Below, piece after piece: positions 10,803-22,242 of a DNA stretch of 64,000 bases; the stretch's first letter is position 1, and each line of letters opens with the position of its first letter. The notes under the pieces are model-generated. The model saw only the letters and a program-made list of their open reading frames with translations. It did no database searches and was not told where the DNA came from. A program made the translations under genes and the position numbers. Where the stretch lies: assembly GCF_009727055.1 (NCBI RefSeq), contig NC_052359.1, positions 22,974,501-23,038,500 on the forward strand, written 5' to 3'. The DNA comes from Benincasa hispida (Eukaryota; Streptophyta; Magnoliopsida; Cucurbitales; Cucurbitaceae).

Positions 10803-12235
10803 CTTGGCAGCTAATTGTTTGTTGAGTTTTGTGTTCTTGTAGGCAACCTTTTTATCTTAGGAGTATTGCAGCTTGTGCGACCAAGTTGCAACCAATATTG
10901 AAGTGTAGGCGATGCGCCGAAAGTCGGTATTGACCCTAAGATAGAAGGTTAATCAATCGCATGAGTTGAAGGCAATTGTAAGCACATGGTGGCCAACATG
11001 CGCCCAACAATTTTTGAAAGTTCCAATGGTCAGGGCGAGCCCCTTGACCTAAGAATTCGAGAGAAATCTTCTGCATAGGAGATTCCCTGCGGTGACACCA
11101 CGCCAATTTCTCCAGGGACGTCTTCTACTCTATCTTTACCTTGCTTTTCTAGTTTAGTTTATTTTTATTGTTATTTGGATATGCGATTGCTTCCTTGGTT
11201 GTGGTGCATTTGCTCCTTGTAGGTATGACAACAATTCTCCTCGGTGCGCAGTTACATCGGAAGAATTCCCTTCATCTTTTAACGCATGGCTTCGATCGCA
11301 TGAACTCCAAAGCATGATCGCATGCGTTATTCTACTTACGGTTCTTCTCTTATTATCCTTTTGAAATTCTCCTTGTTTGATTGCGTTCCTTTGCGATGCA
11401 TCTATGATGTACGTATAATTCACCGCATCTGCTAACTAAACATCGCAAGGCTCACCTTACTTTTATTAGCTTCTTCAAAATTTGAAAGTCTAAATTTTAT
11501 TGCGCGTAAACCTTTGTTCAAACATTTGTTACCACATTCCTATTGATTTGTTTTTTAGCTTTGCGATAAGAACGCTGCCAACCTTTAAGTTTGGGGGTGG
11601 CAGCGATCTCAGAGAATTGCATTCATTACATTGCGATCATTTTCTATATAAAAAAAAATTAAATAACAACTCCACTGTCAACGCAATGGGGAAACCTATG
11701 TTGATAAGAGTTAAGTTGTGAAAGGTACTTACCGGTAAGTTGCAGTGTTCGCATGACACTGTGGGGGCAAGCCAAAATGAAGGTAAGTCGTCAGGATCAA
11801 CGCATAAGCACAACTTCTCTGTCGGGCGCAAGCCAAATCAAGAAAGACAAGAGTTGAGTTGAATATGGCAGCAACCGAAGTTGGATGCCTGTACGACAAC
11901 CGAAGGGGCAAGCCAAAATGAAGAGTGTAACCAGGTTCAACGCCGCATTCGAATAAGAAATCGCAAAGCTTTGAACTATTTTGGATGGACGCATTCTCAA
12001 AAGCTGAACGCAAAGTTGCAGGGAATGAATAAAAAGTTTTTGAGCAAAGGCTTGCCGGATTTAAACTTAGAGAAGATCTTTTTGAAGAAGCAGCCGAAGT
12101 GGAGGAGAGCATTGTGGTTATGGTCAGAGGTATGAGTAAACTATATTATGAGAGGCTAGTCATCGCAAAGGAAAGCAAGAGGGTGAGTTAAGAATTTCTT
12201 GAGTATAACGCATGCTTGAGGACAAACATGATTCT
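10803..12235 (+). mobile_element. Internal non-coding region of element F
   Basis: 1.4 kb without gag, protease, RT or integrase motifs on either strand; the longest reading frames (up to about 127 codons on minus, 11729..12112) resemble nothing I recognise. Phrases such as 'gggggcaagccaaaatgaag' recur at about 11762 and 11908, so the segment has a weak internal repeat. A 'gaacgctgccaacctttaag' / 'gggggtggcagcg' pair at 11570..11605 forms an inverted repeat (CGCTGCCA..TGGCAGCG). It recurs on minus at about 55830..55860, showing that the composite insertion there holds the same internal sequence. Confidence 0.7.
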
Positions 12236-12248
12236 AAGTTTGGGGGTG
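12236..12248 (+). other. Polypurine tract of element F
   Basis: AAGTTTGGGGGTG immediately before the 3' LTR start TGATGACGGG; it is expected to prime plus-strand DNA synthesis. Confidence 0.65.
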
Positions 12249-14168
12249 TGATGACGGGCAGAAATGCACGTCATCTTAGGCCTTTTATTTAGAATTATGA
12301 GGATTGTTAAGTGAAATATGCGACAAATATGTTAGGAATTCATGAGAAAATGAGTTTGTGTCATTCGACATTAAGAATCTCGGCTAACCCACTATTATTC
12401 GTTATTATGCGTTCAATTGTCTATCTTTGTAGCTAACGCAGGAAGCGGATGCATACGCGGAAGTCGGGCTATCACAAAGACGACCGCATGCGGAGAATTT
12501 CTTCATCGCAAAGATGAACGCATACGTCTGACACATGGATGTTGCGGCCATCAACTGCATGCATCCAAGCATAGAAGTTGTAATCGTCAAGCGAATGCGG
12601 TCATCACTAAGAAGTTGCGGTCATGAAGCGAATGCGGTCATCGCAAGATTGCAGCTACATGATGATAACCATAATAGAGGGATGAACGCAAGGTTGGTGG
12701 AATGGAAACATGAACGCATATCTCGGGAGAATCAAAACATTAGCAGCAGAGATTCAGAAAAGGACCATCGCGCCGCGAATGTCAGAATCAGAGCAGGTCC
12801 ATTAACGCTGTGGGCGATCAAGCTCTATAAATAGAAGCCGCTGAGCAGAATTTCATTTTATCCAAGTTTCTACCTTCGGGTGGATCCTTGTGATCCAGAC
12901 GAAAGCGTAAGAGAAAGCTTGAAAGTTCTTCATCTTCTTCATCCATTCTGAGTGACGACCGGAGCCTTCGCTGGAGTTATAGCTCGAGAGAGTTTGCTCC
13001 ACCACCTTTCCATGGCACCGGCAGCTTTGATACATATCTACTGGAAGCAAGACATTGCTTCCAGCTAGCCTTTCCATTTCTCTTATTTCCTTATATTGTA
13101 TTATATTACATTTTGACTTAAGGAATTAATACATTTTGTGATTAATGCATTTTTATATTTCCTTCGATTCCATCTCCATCTTCCTTTACTTAGCATCCTT
13201 AACTTTCATTACATCACTTAATGAGACTGTTAGAGTATCACATACTTAATCTTGCGGCATAGGAATATGAAGCATGTATCAAACCACCGGGAGGTGTGCG
13301 TTGTGTGAGTATTGTGACAAAACTTATTTGCTTAGTGTGAAGCTGTAGCAATGCTTGTCTATAAGCGGACGCAATGCTTGTCTATAAGTAAAGTCAGCAA
13401 CAACTAACTGCCTGGGAGGGTAAGTGGTTGGTCGCATTAAGCAATGTAAGCAAGTGTTCACTAGAGATAGGAATAATCTTACCTCAACCAGGCTTTTGCG
13501 GTTACCTTGTCTTATGCATGCGTCCATCACACCTTTAGAGCTACTCGAGAGAGAGTCTAAAGAAAGAACCTAAGACTTGAGAGAGCTAGGTTAGAATCGA
13601 GGCTCGGGAGAGCTAGATTAAGATCACATAAGCAAGAATGGAGACTTAGGAATAAGTTTCGTTTACTATTACAAATCACGTGCATTTGCATCGAGCGTGT
13701 ATGGCATGATCGCATTAGTTTTCGTTGGCTGGGGGTTGCCCTTGCAGTTAAGCTTAGGGTTGCGATGAAGATATCCTCACATTTTATCTATTTTTCCATG
13801 CATTTTATTACGCGTCAACAGTTGTCGTGTCTCTACCTCTCATTCATACTTCCACTGTTTTGTCTGTGAGTTAGGAGTAGGAGTAAGTTGTAGCTTAAAA
13901 CCCACATCATTCTTTTATTCATCCACTGCAAACACATCACCGCATACAGTTAGCTACAAGTCCCTGAGTTCGACCTCGGATCACCCGAGAAACTTGCGTT
14001 CTTGTTATACTTGGTGAGAGCGTAAGAAAACTTGTGACAGGAATGCATAGTCATCGCATATAAGAGTAACACATCTTTTCATTCCAACGCATGACCACCG
14101 ATGCATGAGAACCAATGCATAACCTAAGACATGAATCTCATATTGCGTTCACCTAATTTAAGTCATCA
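12249..14168 (+). mobile_element. 3' LTR of element F
   Basis: 1920 bases, starting TGATGACGGGCAG and ending TAAGTCATCA, the partner of 8810..10778. The TATA box is at 12826..12833. A downstream 'ggatccttgtgatccaga' palindrome-like block (12890) is also in the 5' copy at 9467. Beyond it, element A's leader resumes. Confidence 0.88.
12826..12833 (+). promoter_or_regulatory. TATA box in 3' LTR of F
   Basis: TATAAATA in 'gctctataaatagaag', the same position as in the 5' LTR. Transcripts from here would read into the leader of element A. Confidence 0.6.
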
Positions 14169-15534
14169 CGTGTTTAATTATTTATGCATTATGAATGTAT
14201 GTTATAATTAAATAAATCGTGTATGTTCATATAGTATGCCATGTAGATTTAAAATCCTACCATTGGAAGCATTAACATGCATTGAAAGTATGTTATAAAA
14301 GGTTATAATATATAGTATACGTGTATTAAGGTTTCAAGTGTTTAATATAAAGTGTTATATTAAATCCTGAAATGCTTGATGTATGTTATGGATGAAAAGC
14401 ATGTCTAAAGTTTTATAAATTGTTACAAAAATGGATTAGACATTTAAAATTCATAACAAAGATAAGATGCATTCTCACCTAGGTCAACAAATAACTACTT
14501 GTTTTAATAGTTAAAATAGGTTGTTATATTGTAAAACTTTGGTTACAAACTCAACCGGTCTATAATCCTGTCTAAGGCTGGAGGTATTTAAGTTGACGGC
14601 TTACGGAACACCTCCTACCTGGAGATTATAGTTGAATAATTGAATGTTGTTAACTCGGTTTTATGAGCATGTATGAGCGATTTGAGGTTTTAAAATTGGT
14701 TTATCACCTAGACATCATAGGTTAAATCCAAATATAGAAGTTATACTTGGATAATTACCTAGACTTAGGTTGTTTTATTAGTCGGAATTACCTAAGTAAA
14801 TATTTACCCAAAACAAATAGAACATTTCAGTGGGAGATTAATAACATATACGATATATTGTTCTTAGCTCTCATGTCCTAAGAGTTCACACCGTGAGATT
14901 CATGCTCGGCTTCATGTGACCTTGGGAGTGACCTCCATTCGGAAAGTGTTTTCATGGGACAATAGCAAGGTGAATAGGGGAAGTAGTTCATAGTAAGTGG
15001 GTGACAAATGTTTTTTAACGTATCCTGCGGTCTCTTCCATTAGTTTGGACCGTGAGATTCCTATGTTGCACCTACTAATCATTTTGAAGTGACATAAGCT
15101 AGTTGTTTTATGACGGATATCTCCTCGGAAGGTTGTAACATAGGATTTGAAACAACTTGAACTCCAGAAATGGATAGGATTTCTTAGTTCCATTCCCAAC
15201 CTTGACTTTCCAATTCGATAGCATCGTTGGGGCCGACCTCTGAGGTCTGAAAATGGAGGGTTACACTTATAAGAATTACTAAGTGTTAATAAGTTCTTAA
15301 CAAAAAACGGTAACTAATAACTATAGGAATAAGTGTTATTCTAGAATTAATATTTAGTCAAGAATGTCTTGCTTCAGTGGATGAGTATTTGGTTGCCCCT
15401 CAGTAGCATCTATTCTAACTCACTAAAGTACCGTTGCAAATAAAATAATGAAATTTGGGTACATTATTATTTTGCTAAAATTTGATTGGATTTAAAAAGC
15501 AATTTACTAATTAGAATTTGTTTATATTTTCAGC
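14169..15534 (+). mobile_element. Element A leader, second part, with acceptor-like end
   Basis: This continues the leader after F. It aligns by landmarks with 23700..25057 and 60159..61375: 'taagttgacggcttacgg' (14589), the 'cagtgggag' block (14828), 'gttcacaccgtgagat' (14884) and 'cttaagtgttaataa' (15277). It ends in a pyrimidine tract and AG ('tttatattttcag', AG at 15532..15533) directly before the gag ATG at 15535, resembling a plant 3' splice site. No conserved reading frame is seen. Confidence 0.65.
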
Positions 15535-18500
15535 ATGTCGAATTCTTCTAAATTACTCACTTCCGATAAGTATAACGATCTTAATCTTTCAACATCAAAT
15601 ATAAATGCAATACTAGTAGATGATGATTTGAAATTTGTTTAATAGAGGAGTGTCCTTTATCTTCCAACTCATCTGCAAACCAAAGAGTTTGGAATGCATA
15701 TGACAGATGGATTAAGACAAATGAAAAGGCCGGAATCCATATCTTAGCAAATATATCTGTTATACTAGCTAACAAATTCGAGAACATGATTTCTGCTAAA
15801 GAAATCATGGATTCGTTACAGACATTGTTAAGACAATTTGTTAGGAACGATCTTTTTGAAGAAGTTTATAAATATGACGTAAAGGATAGAATCTCTATTA
15901 ATGAACTTTTCTGGATATGTTAGAAGTAATAAACACTAATGCCATTGATGAAGAAACTAAAAAAGCACAACAAAGTAAATATGATTTAATTGTAATTGAG
16001 ACATGTTTAGTGGAAAATAATAAATTAACATGGATATTAAATTCAAGTGTCGCTAATCATATTTGTGCTTTAGCTTAGGAACTAGTTCCTAGAGGTAGCT
16101 TACAGAAGGTGAAATAACTGTTAAGGTAAGAACTAGGGAGGTTGTTTCAACTACAGCAGTGGGAGATATAAAATTATTTATTGAAGATAAATACATTTTA
16201 CTTGAAAATGTTTATTACATCCCTTCTATGAGGAGGAATTTAATATCTATCTCATGTTTGCTAGAATAAAAACATAAAGTCTCTTTTGAAGATAATGAAG
16301 TATTCATTATTTCGAAAGGTATCAAAATATGTTCTGCAAAACTGGAAAATAACTTGTATTTGTTAAAACCAATTGAAGTAAAAGTTGTTTTGAATATAGA
16401 GATGTTTAAAACAGCTGAAACTAAAAAAAGAAATGTAAAATTTCTCCTAATGCTTATCTTTGGCAGTTAAGATTGGGTCACAATAATCCCAATAGGATTG
16501 GGAGATTAGTTAAGAGTAGATTTCTAAATCAGTTAGAAGATAACTCTTTACCACCATGTGAATCTTGTCTTGAGGCTAAAATGACCAAAAGATCGTTTAC
16601 ACGGATAGGTCTTGGAGCCAAAGAACCCTTAGAGCAAGTACATTCAGACCTTTGTGGTCCAATGAATGTTAAAGTACGTGGAGAGTATGAATATTTCATC
16701 AGCTTTACAGATGATTATCTAGATATGGCTATATTTACCTAATGCACCATAAGTCTGAAACCCTTGAAAAGTTCAAGGAATACAAGGCAAAGGTTGAGAA
16801 CCAATTAGGTAAAAGGATTAAAATACTTCGATTAGATCGAGGTGGTAAGTATATGGACTTAAAATTCCAGGACTATTTGATAGAACACAGAATTCAGTCT
16901 CAACTTATAGCACCTGGTACGCCTCAACAAAATGGTGTAGCAAAAAGGAGAAATAGAACATTTTGAACCTTGTTTGTTCTATGATGAGTATGCACAATTA
17001 CCTAGTTCTTTTTAGGGACATGCAGTAGAGATTGCTGTATATATTTTGAACATGGTTCCCTCGAAAAGTGTTTCAGAAACACCTTACAGTTATGGAGAGG
17101 GCGTAAAGGTAGTTTACGTCACTTCAGAATTTGAGGATGCCTAGCACATGTGTTAGTGCAAAACCCAAAGAAATTGGAATGTCATTCAAAGGTATACCTA
17201 TTTGTAGGCTACCCAAAGAGACAAAAGGTGGACTATTTTATGTTCTTCAAGATGACAAAGTATTTGTATAAAAAAATGTAACATTTTTAGAGGAAGACCA
17301 CGTAAAGAATCATCAACCTTGTAGTAAGCTAGTATAAAGTGAGATGTGTAGAGAAACTGTAGATAAATCAACAAGAGTTATTGATCAAGTTGGTTCTTCA
17401 ACAAGAGTTGTTGATGAAACTGATAATTCACATCCTTCTCAAGAGTTGAGAATGCCTCGATGTAGTGGGAGGGTTGTTCAACAGCCTGATCGGTACGTAG
17501 GGTTAATAGAAACTTAGATCGTCATACCTGATGATGGCCTAGAGGATCCATTGACTTTTGAACAGGAGACTAATGGATAAAAGCCATGAACCTCAAAATA
17601 GAGTCTATGTACTTCAATTTAGTCTAGGAACTTATAGATCAACCAGAAGGGGTAAAACCTATTGGTTGCAAATGGATCTACAAGAGAAAACGAGACCAAG
17701 CTGGTAAGATACAGATCTACAAAGCTAGACTCGTGGAAAAAAGGGTTTACCCAAAGAGAGGGGGTGGAGATGAAGAAACATTCTCTCCAGTTTCCATGAT
17801 TAAGTCTATTAGAATACTCTTATCCATTGTTGCCTTTTATGATTATGAAATCTGGAAAATGGACGTCAAGATAGTTTTTTTGAATGGCTATCTTGAAGAG
17901 GGTATCTATGTATCTCAATCAAAGGGGTTTATAGATCAGGGTCAAGAGCAAAAGTTTGCAAGCTTAAAAGATCCATTTATGGGAAAAACAAGCATCTAGG
18001 TCTTATAATATGAGATTAGACACTGTGACCAAATCTTATGGCTTTAAACAGAACCTTGATAAACCTTGTGTTTACAAGAAGATTGTCAACAAAACAGTAG
18101 GTTTTTTTTTTTTTTTTTTTTTTAATATATGTTGATGATATTCTACTCATTGGAAATGTAGTAGAATTCCTAGTTGAAGTTAAAAGATGGATGGGATCGC
18201 AATTCCAAATGAAGGATTTAGGAAATGCATAGTATGTTCTTGGGATCCAAATAGTTTGAAACTGCAAGAATAGAACGCTAGCATTATCTCAGGCATCTTA
18301 TATAGATAAAATGTTGTCTAGATATAAAATGAAAAATTCCAAAAGAGGTATGTTACCTTTCAGGTATGGAATTCATTTATCAGAACAATGTCCTAAGGCA
18401 CCTCAAGAGGTTGAGGTTATGAAATGAATTCCCTATGCATCAGTAGTTGGAAGTTGATGTATGCTATGTTATGCACATGTCCTGACATATGCTATATAGT

Positions 18501-19097
18501 TAGAATAGTCAGCAGATATCAGTCCAATCCCAAATATGATCATTGGACTGCCGTTAAGAATATCCTTAAGTATCTTCGAAGAACGAGGGACTATATGCTC
18601 GTGTATGATACTAAGGATCTGATCCTTATAGGATACATTGATTTTGATTTTCAGACTGATGTGGATTCAAGGAAATCAACTTCAGGATCAGTATTCACTT
18701 TGAATGGAGGAGCTATAGTATGAAGGAGTATCAAGCAAAAGTTATATTTTTTACTCCACCATGGAAGTGGAGTATGTAAATGCATGTGAGGTAGCCAAGA
18801 AGGCAGTATAACTTAGAAAGTTCTTGACCAATTTAGAAGTGGTTCCAAATATGCACCTACCAATCACCCTTTATTGTGATGACAGTGAAGCAGTTGCAAA
18901 TTCCACATCCTAAAAACCATAAGTGTGGAAAGCACATCGAGCGGAATTACCATCTCATTAGGGAGATAGTACACCGAGGATACGTGATCGCCATGTAGAT
19001 AGCCTTAGAAGACAACTTAGCTGATCCTTTTACAAAGGCCCTCACGACTAAAGTATTTGAAGATCACCTGGTGGGACTAGGACTACGAGATAGATAA
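15535..19097 (+). pseudogene. Copia gag-pol of element A, inactivated
   Basis: Full-order copia polyprotein remnant. Gag starts at ATG 15535 and is broken by stops near 15640. The stretch that should hold the CCHC zinc knuckle is deleted near 15970. The protease site reads 'LNSSVANH' instead of the family's DSGATNH (about 16035), so the catalytic Asp is Asn. Integrase follows (16473..16966), with 'HSDLCGP', 'LRLDRGG' and 'NGVAKRRNRT'; the last catalytic Glu is Lys. RT runs 17730..18420, with 'ETFSPVSMIKSIRI', 'KMDVKIVFLNGYLEE' and the YVDD catalytic box at 18128..18139, preceded by a run of 22 T that breaks the frame. RNase H runs 18424..19097, with 'DSRKSTSGSVF' and the end 'ADPFTKALTTKVF', TAA at 19095..19097. 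An intact version would encode the capsid and enzymes for RNA-mediated transposition; this copy cannot. Confidence 0.92.
18102..18123 (+). repeat. Poly-T run inside RT of element A
   Basis: 22 consecutive T immediately before the YVDD-coding bases, where relatives code the hydrophobic strand before YVDD. It is either a homopolymer expansion in a dead gene or partly an assembly error, since long homopolymers are unreliable. Confidence 0.85.
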
Positions 19098-19248
19098 ATC
19101 TAGGGCAAATGGAAGAATTACTGGTTATCTGATTCCTTAGTTTATTGTATTCATTCTCTCGTACTCAACATTGTATATATTTATATATGAGAACTCACTA
19201 GAGTCTTAGTCCAAGTGGAACTCACTAGAGTCTTAGTCTAAGTGGGAG
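19098..19248 (+). mobile_element. 3' tail of element A with tandem repeat and polypurine tract
   Basis: Non-coding tail between the pol stop and the 3' LTR. The unit 'aactcactagagtcttagtc' with its flanks occurs twice in tandem (about 19193..19220 and 19221..19246, period about 28). The tail ends in the purine tract AAGTGGGAG at 19240..19248. Confidence 0.7.
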
Positions 19249-20576
19249 TTTTGGGTTGTATGTCCTAAAACTCACAATTTGTAAAACTAAACATATTCTA
19301 TTTGCAATGAAGATGTTATTGAGGTTTATTCAATAAAACTATTATTGAATATGTAAATTGCATTTATAAAAACTAAATCCAATAAACTAAGATCCATGGC
19401 TATTACATGAGCATTGGGCTTTATATGGAGACATAAAAATGGATCAAATTCGAGTAGATAGCCAAAACGGTCTATTGTATACGAATAAGGTTGGGTACCT
19501 TTTTTTTGGAAACACTATCGAATGCGGTTCACTTTGTATTTAGTACAAATGATGTGATCCTTAATAATTCATGTAGAGACATGTGAGTGGAGACGTCCTA
19601 TGCAAAACTGGACCAAAAAATAAGTCACTCTTACTTTATAACGTTGTTTATTGTTTAAGACTGACTATTTCAAAGAGATGACCTAGGTAACTTGACCTTA
19701 ATCCTGAGCTAACTATGAACTCCTATTTATTTGGGATTATCCTTAGATTGTATAGGTGAGGGTTGGCCCAACAACATCGGCTCAAGAAGCTTCCCATTTT
19801 AGGGGTAAGATAGGGTAGATAGCTGGGGACATAGGGTGCAAAACGAAATTCCCTCCTACCCACTTTGAGGGATAGTAGAGAGGTTGTTCCCTTAAGTACT
19901 GACTCCGGATCTTGAACAAGGAGCCCCACCCTCTCATTGGCCTGAGAGGGACTTAGTTTGGTGATTGGATCACAAACCAATTGTTCATTAGAGGATCAGT
20001 AGAACCTAAGGAGCAAGATGTAATCTTGGGGATAAAATAGCTTTTGACCCAGCCGTTATTATGAACAACCTGTGGAGGGCCGACTTACTGATTATGGTTA
20101 AGTCAAGTGGACATAAATATATCTATAGAGAGGGGAGTGCCTACTAGGCTTTAGTGGAGTGACCCGGTAGTTAATGAATGTTGATTAATTCGATTTAAAG
20201 AGTTTAGCCAATTAATCTCAGATCGTTGAAGCCCATGCTCTGTAGGTCCATTAGGTCCCCCTACTAGCTCACTAACGGATTAAACCGTTCAAAATCGAAT
20301 TAAGGGAATAAGTAATTATATACAATATAATTACACGTTTAATTATTGAATTAAACAAAATTGGATAATTGAATAATATTTAAATTTGATTTAGATATTA
20401 ATTACATGAATAGAGATTCATGTATTAGGAATTGGTGTTTATTAATTTAATATTTGATATTAAATTAATTTAATTAATTATTTAGAATTAATTTTGTTAA
20501 AAATTAATTATTGAAATTTATTTTACAAATATTTTCCAAATTTTTTAAATTTGATTTCAAATTAATTTTTTGGTTA
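19249..20576 (+). mobile_element. 3' LTR of element A, truncated
   Basis: It starts TTTTGGGTTGTATG, a one-base wear of TGTTGGG, directly after the purine tract. It follows the 5' LTR (2292..2922 and 6852 onward) block by block up to 'tttttttggtta', then changes abruptly to unrelated DNA. About 600 bases of LTR end are missing, so no right-hand duplication can be checked. Confidence 0.82.
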
Positions 20577-21105
20577 ACGCATCGGTTGTCTATCAGCACC
20601 TAGGTTGATACTTATCGCATAGGCCTGCCAACGCACAAGCTAGTATTCACTGTATAGGCCTCTCTCTCTTGATCATTGCCTCACAAACCCGTGCCTAGGC
20701 CTTTGATCACCTGTCAACCTAACCTCTTTGCCCCTCGGTCAGTGCATACCTTGCGCCTTGTAGCCCACCTAGCCCTTGCCTTGACGCCCCTCTTATGCTC
20801 TCTTAGGCAAGTTTGGCTACACACATCTCACATGCCTTAGCCTTCACAAAATTATTCATGGCCCTCAACGTAAGCCTCACACTTTCCATTTTTCCTCTTT
20901 GTAACCTTGGACACATAACATGGCCAAACCATCTTCACACTCTATGATTTCTTTTAAGTGACATCTTTACTCACTTCTTCCAAGTGCCTACATTCCTATA
21001 CTTAGAATAATTTCCTTCGAAAACTCCTAAGCCCCCTTTTCTACAAACAACACACATATAATGGAATTAACCACACATCAATACATTAACTTAAACATAC
21101 TTACA
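20577..21105. other. Unassigned intergenic or repeat DNA
   Basis: About 530 bases, richer in C than the flanks on this strand, with weakly repeated phrases ('cgcataggcctg', 'ctgtataggcctc', 'gtgcctaggcctttg'). No reading frame, domain or LTR boundary is recognised. It lies where integrase of the neighbouring minus-strand gypsy scrap would be, but translated frames show no integrase motif. Confidence 0.4.
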
Positions 21106-21745
21106 TAGTGAAATAGGGTCAAGGGTTTACAACTATTGCAATCTCAATCCGTTCAAGGTCCTTGCATAGATGAGTTTGTCTGGTAATCAAGGCTGCTGAA
21201 TGGGCTACCTTCCTACTTAAAGCATCTGCCACTACGTTTTCCTTTCTTGGGTGGTGCAAAATCTCACAATCATAATCTTTCACCAACTCTAATCAGTTGC
21301 ACAGATAAATGGAAATTTTTTGATGTCCTGTGTTCAACTCATTCTGAGTGAAGAAGTATTTTAAACTCCTGTAGTCGTTGAAAATATGTATCTTCTCTCC
21401 ATATAAATAATACCTCCAAATCTTTAAGGTAAAAACCACTGTTGCTAATTCCAAATCATGTGTAGGATAGTTCCATTCATGATTCTTTAACTGACAAGAG
21501 GCATAAGCAACTACCTTACCCTACTGCGTTAGCATGCACCCCAACTGTTTCTTGGAGGCATCATTGTAAATAAGGAAACCACCTGTCCCATCTGGTACTG
21601 TAAGAATTGGAGCAATAACCAACTTCTGTTTAAGATTATAAGAACTATCTTCATAAGCTTTATTCCAAAACAAAGTGAGCTCCTTTCCTAGTCATATGAG
21701 CCAAGGCTATGCGAGAAAAATCCTTCATAAATCTGCTTTAGTATC
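21106..21745 (-). pseudogene. Ty3/gypsy RT end and RNase H fragment
   Basis: Reading leftward from about 21740, one frame gives the RT connection 'FMKDFSRIALAHMTRKGAHF' and then the block 'PILTVPDGTG'. RNase H follows, with 'NDASKKQLGCMLTQ' and '[20 protein letters not shown]', then 'HHPRKENVVADALSRK' (about 21200..21280) and the 'HSAALIT' linker. The first RNase H Asp box and the tether to integrase are thus recognisable. Stops interrupt it (for example just after CMLTQ and after ISIYLCN). Nothing of gag, protease, the RT active site or integrase is present, so this is a short scrap. The motif order is diagnostic of Ty3/gypsy, not copia. Confidence 0.88.
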
Positions 21746-22242
21746 CTACTTGATGGTATATGAAAACCCTAGACAGAAGCAAGATCGTTTCCTAATTTTT
21801 AATTTATACAGAAAGATAAAATTCAAAACCCTATTATGCATTCTACAGAGAAAATTACAGCATGCTACAAAAAGGATGGAATTAGGGTTCAAAGATACTA
21901 ATCCTTGAAGTCCAGAGATCTTCACGAAATCCTCCCCAACCAATCACGAATCCACCTTGGAACACAGACAAAATTAGCAACTCCATCAAATGCAGACACT
22001 ACCATAAAAGAACAGTTGGTATTTTCTTTTGGGATTGAGAATCCACATCAGTTGTGGACTCTGAATATTATTTTCGGAGAGGGATTTGAGAGGAAAATTT
22101 TTAGTGAAATCTTGGAAGCAGAGAGATTGAGAGAACTCACACAAGCTCTCTGTTTTTTTGGAAGAAGAAGAAAAAGATTCAACTACCCACTTTCACACGT
22201 CCATGAATTAGAAAGATATGTGGAGGGATTTACATAACTCTC
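21746..22242. other. Unassigned DNA, possibly reverse LTR end
   Basis: About 500 bases with two small plus-strand frames (21675..21908 and 21905..22237) that show no domain. The text ('acagcatgctac', 'tccaccttggaacac', then a purine-rich 'gagagattgagag' end) has the feel of the U5 side of a reverse-oriented LTR such as 49970..50330. I could not align it, so it stays open. Confidence 0.35.

Larger units (their letters stand above)
8810..14168 (+). mobile_element. Non-autonomous LTR element F (Athila/Tat-like primer site)
   Basis: A 5.36 kb element: two LTRs of about 1.95 kb in direct orientation, a primer site matching the tRNA-Asp type used by Athila/Tat gypsy elements, 1.47 kb of internal DNA without gag or pol, and a purine tract before the 3' LTR. 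The LTRs begin TGATG(A/G) and end GTCATCA, an inverted terminal pair. It lies inside the leader of copia element A. The flanks read 'gtgtgtgtt' on the left and 'cgtgttta' on the right, so the duplication is imperfect (tgtgt/cgtgt or offset gtgtt). The layout fits a LARD-like derivative that would rely on another element's proteins. Related LTR sequence recurs at 54595..55470 and, diverged, at 56661..59973. Confidence 0.85.

Noticed and set aside
11729..12112. 127-codon minus-strand frame in element F
   Set aside because: No recognisable domain, and it overlaps two other frames on both strands. The copy of the internal region in G does not obviously keep it.
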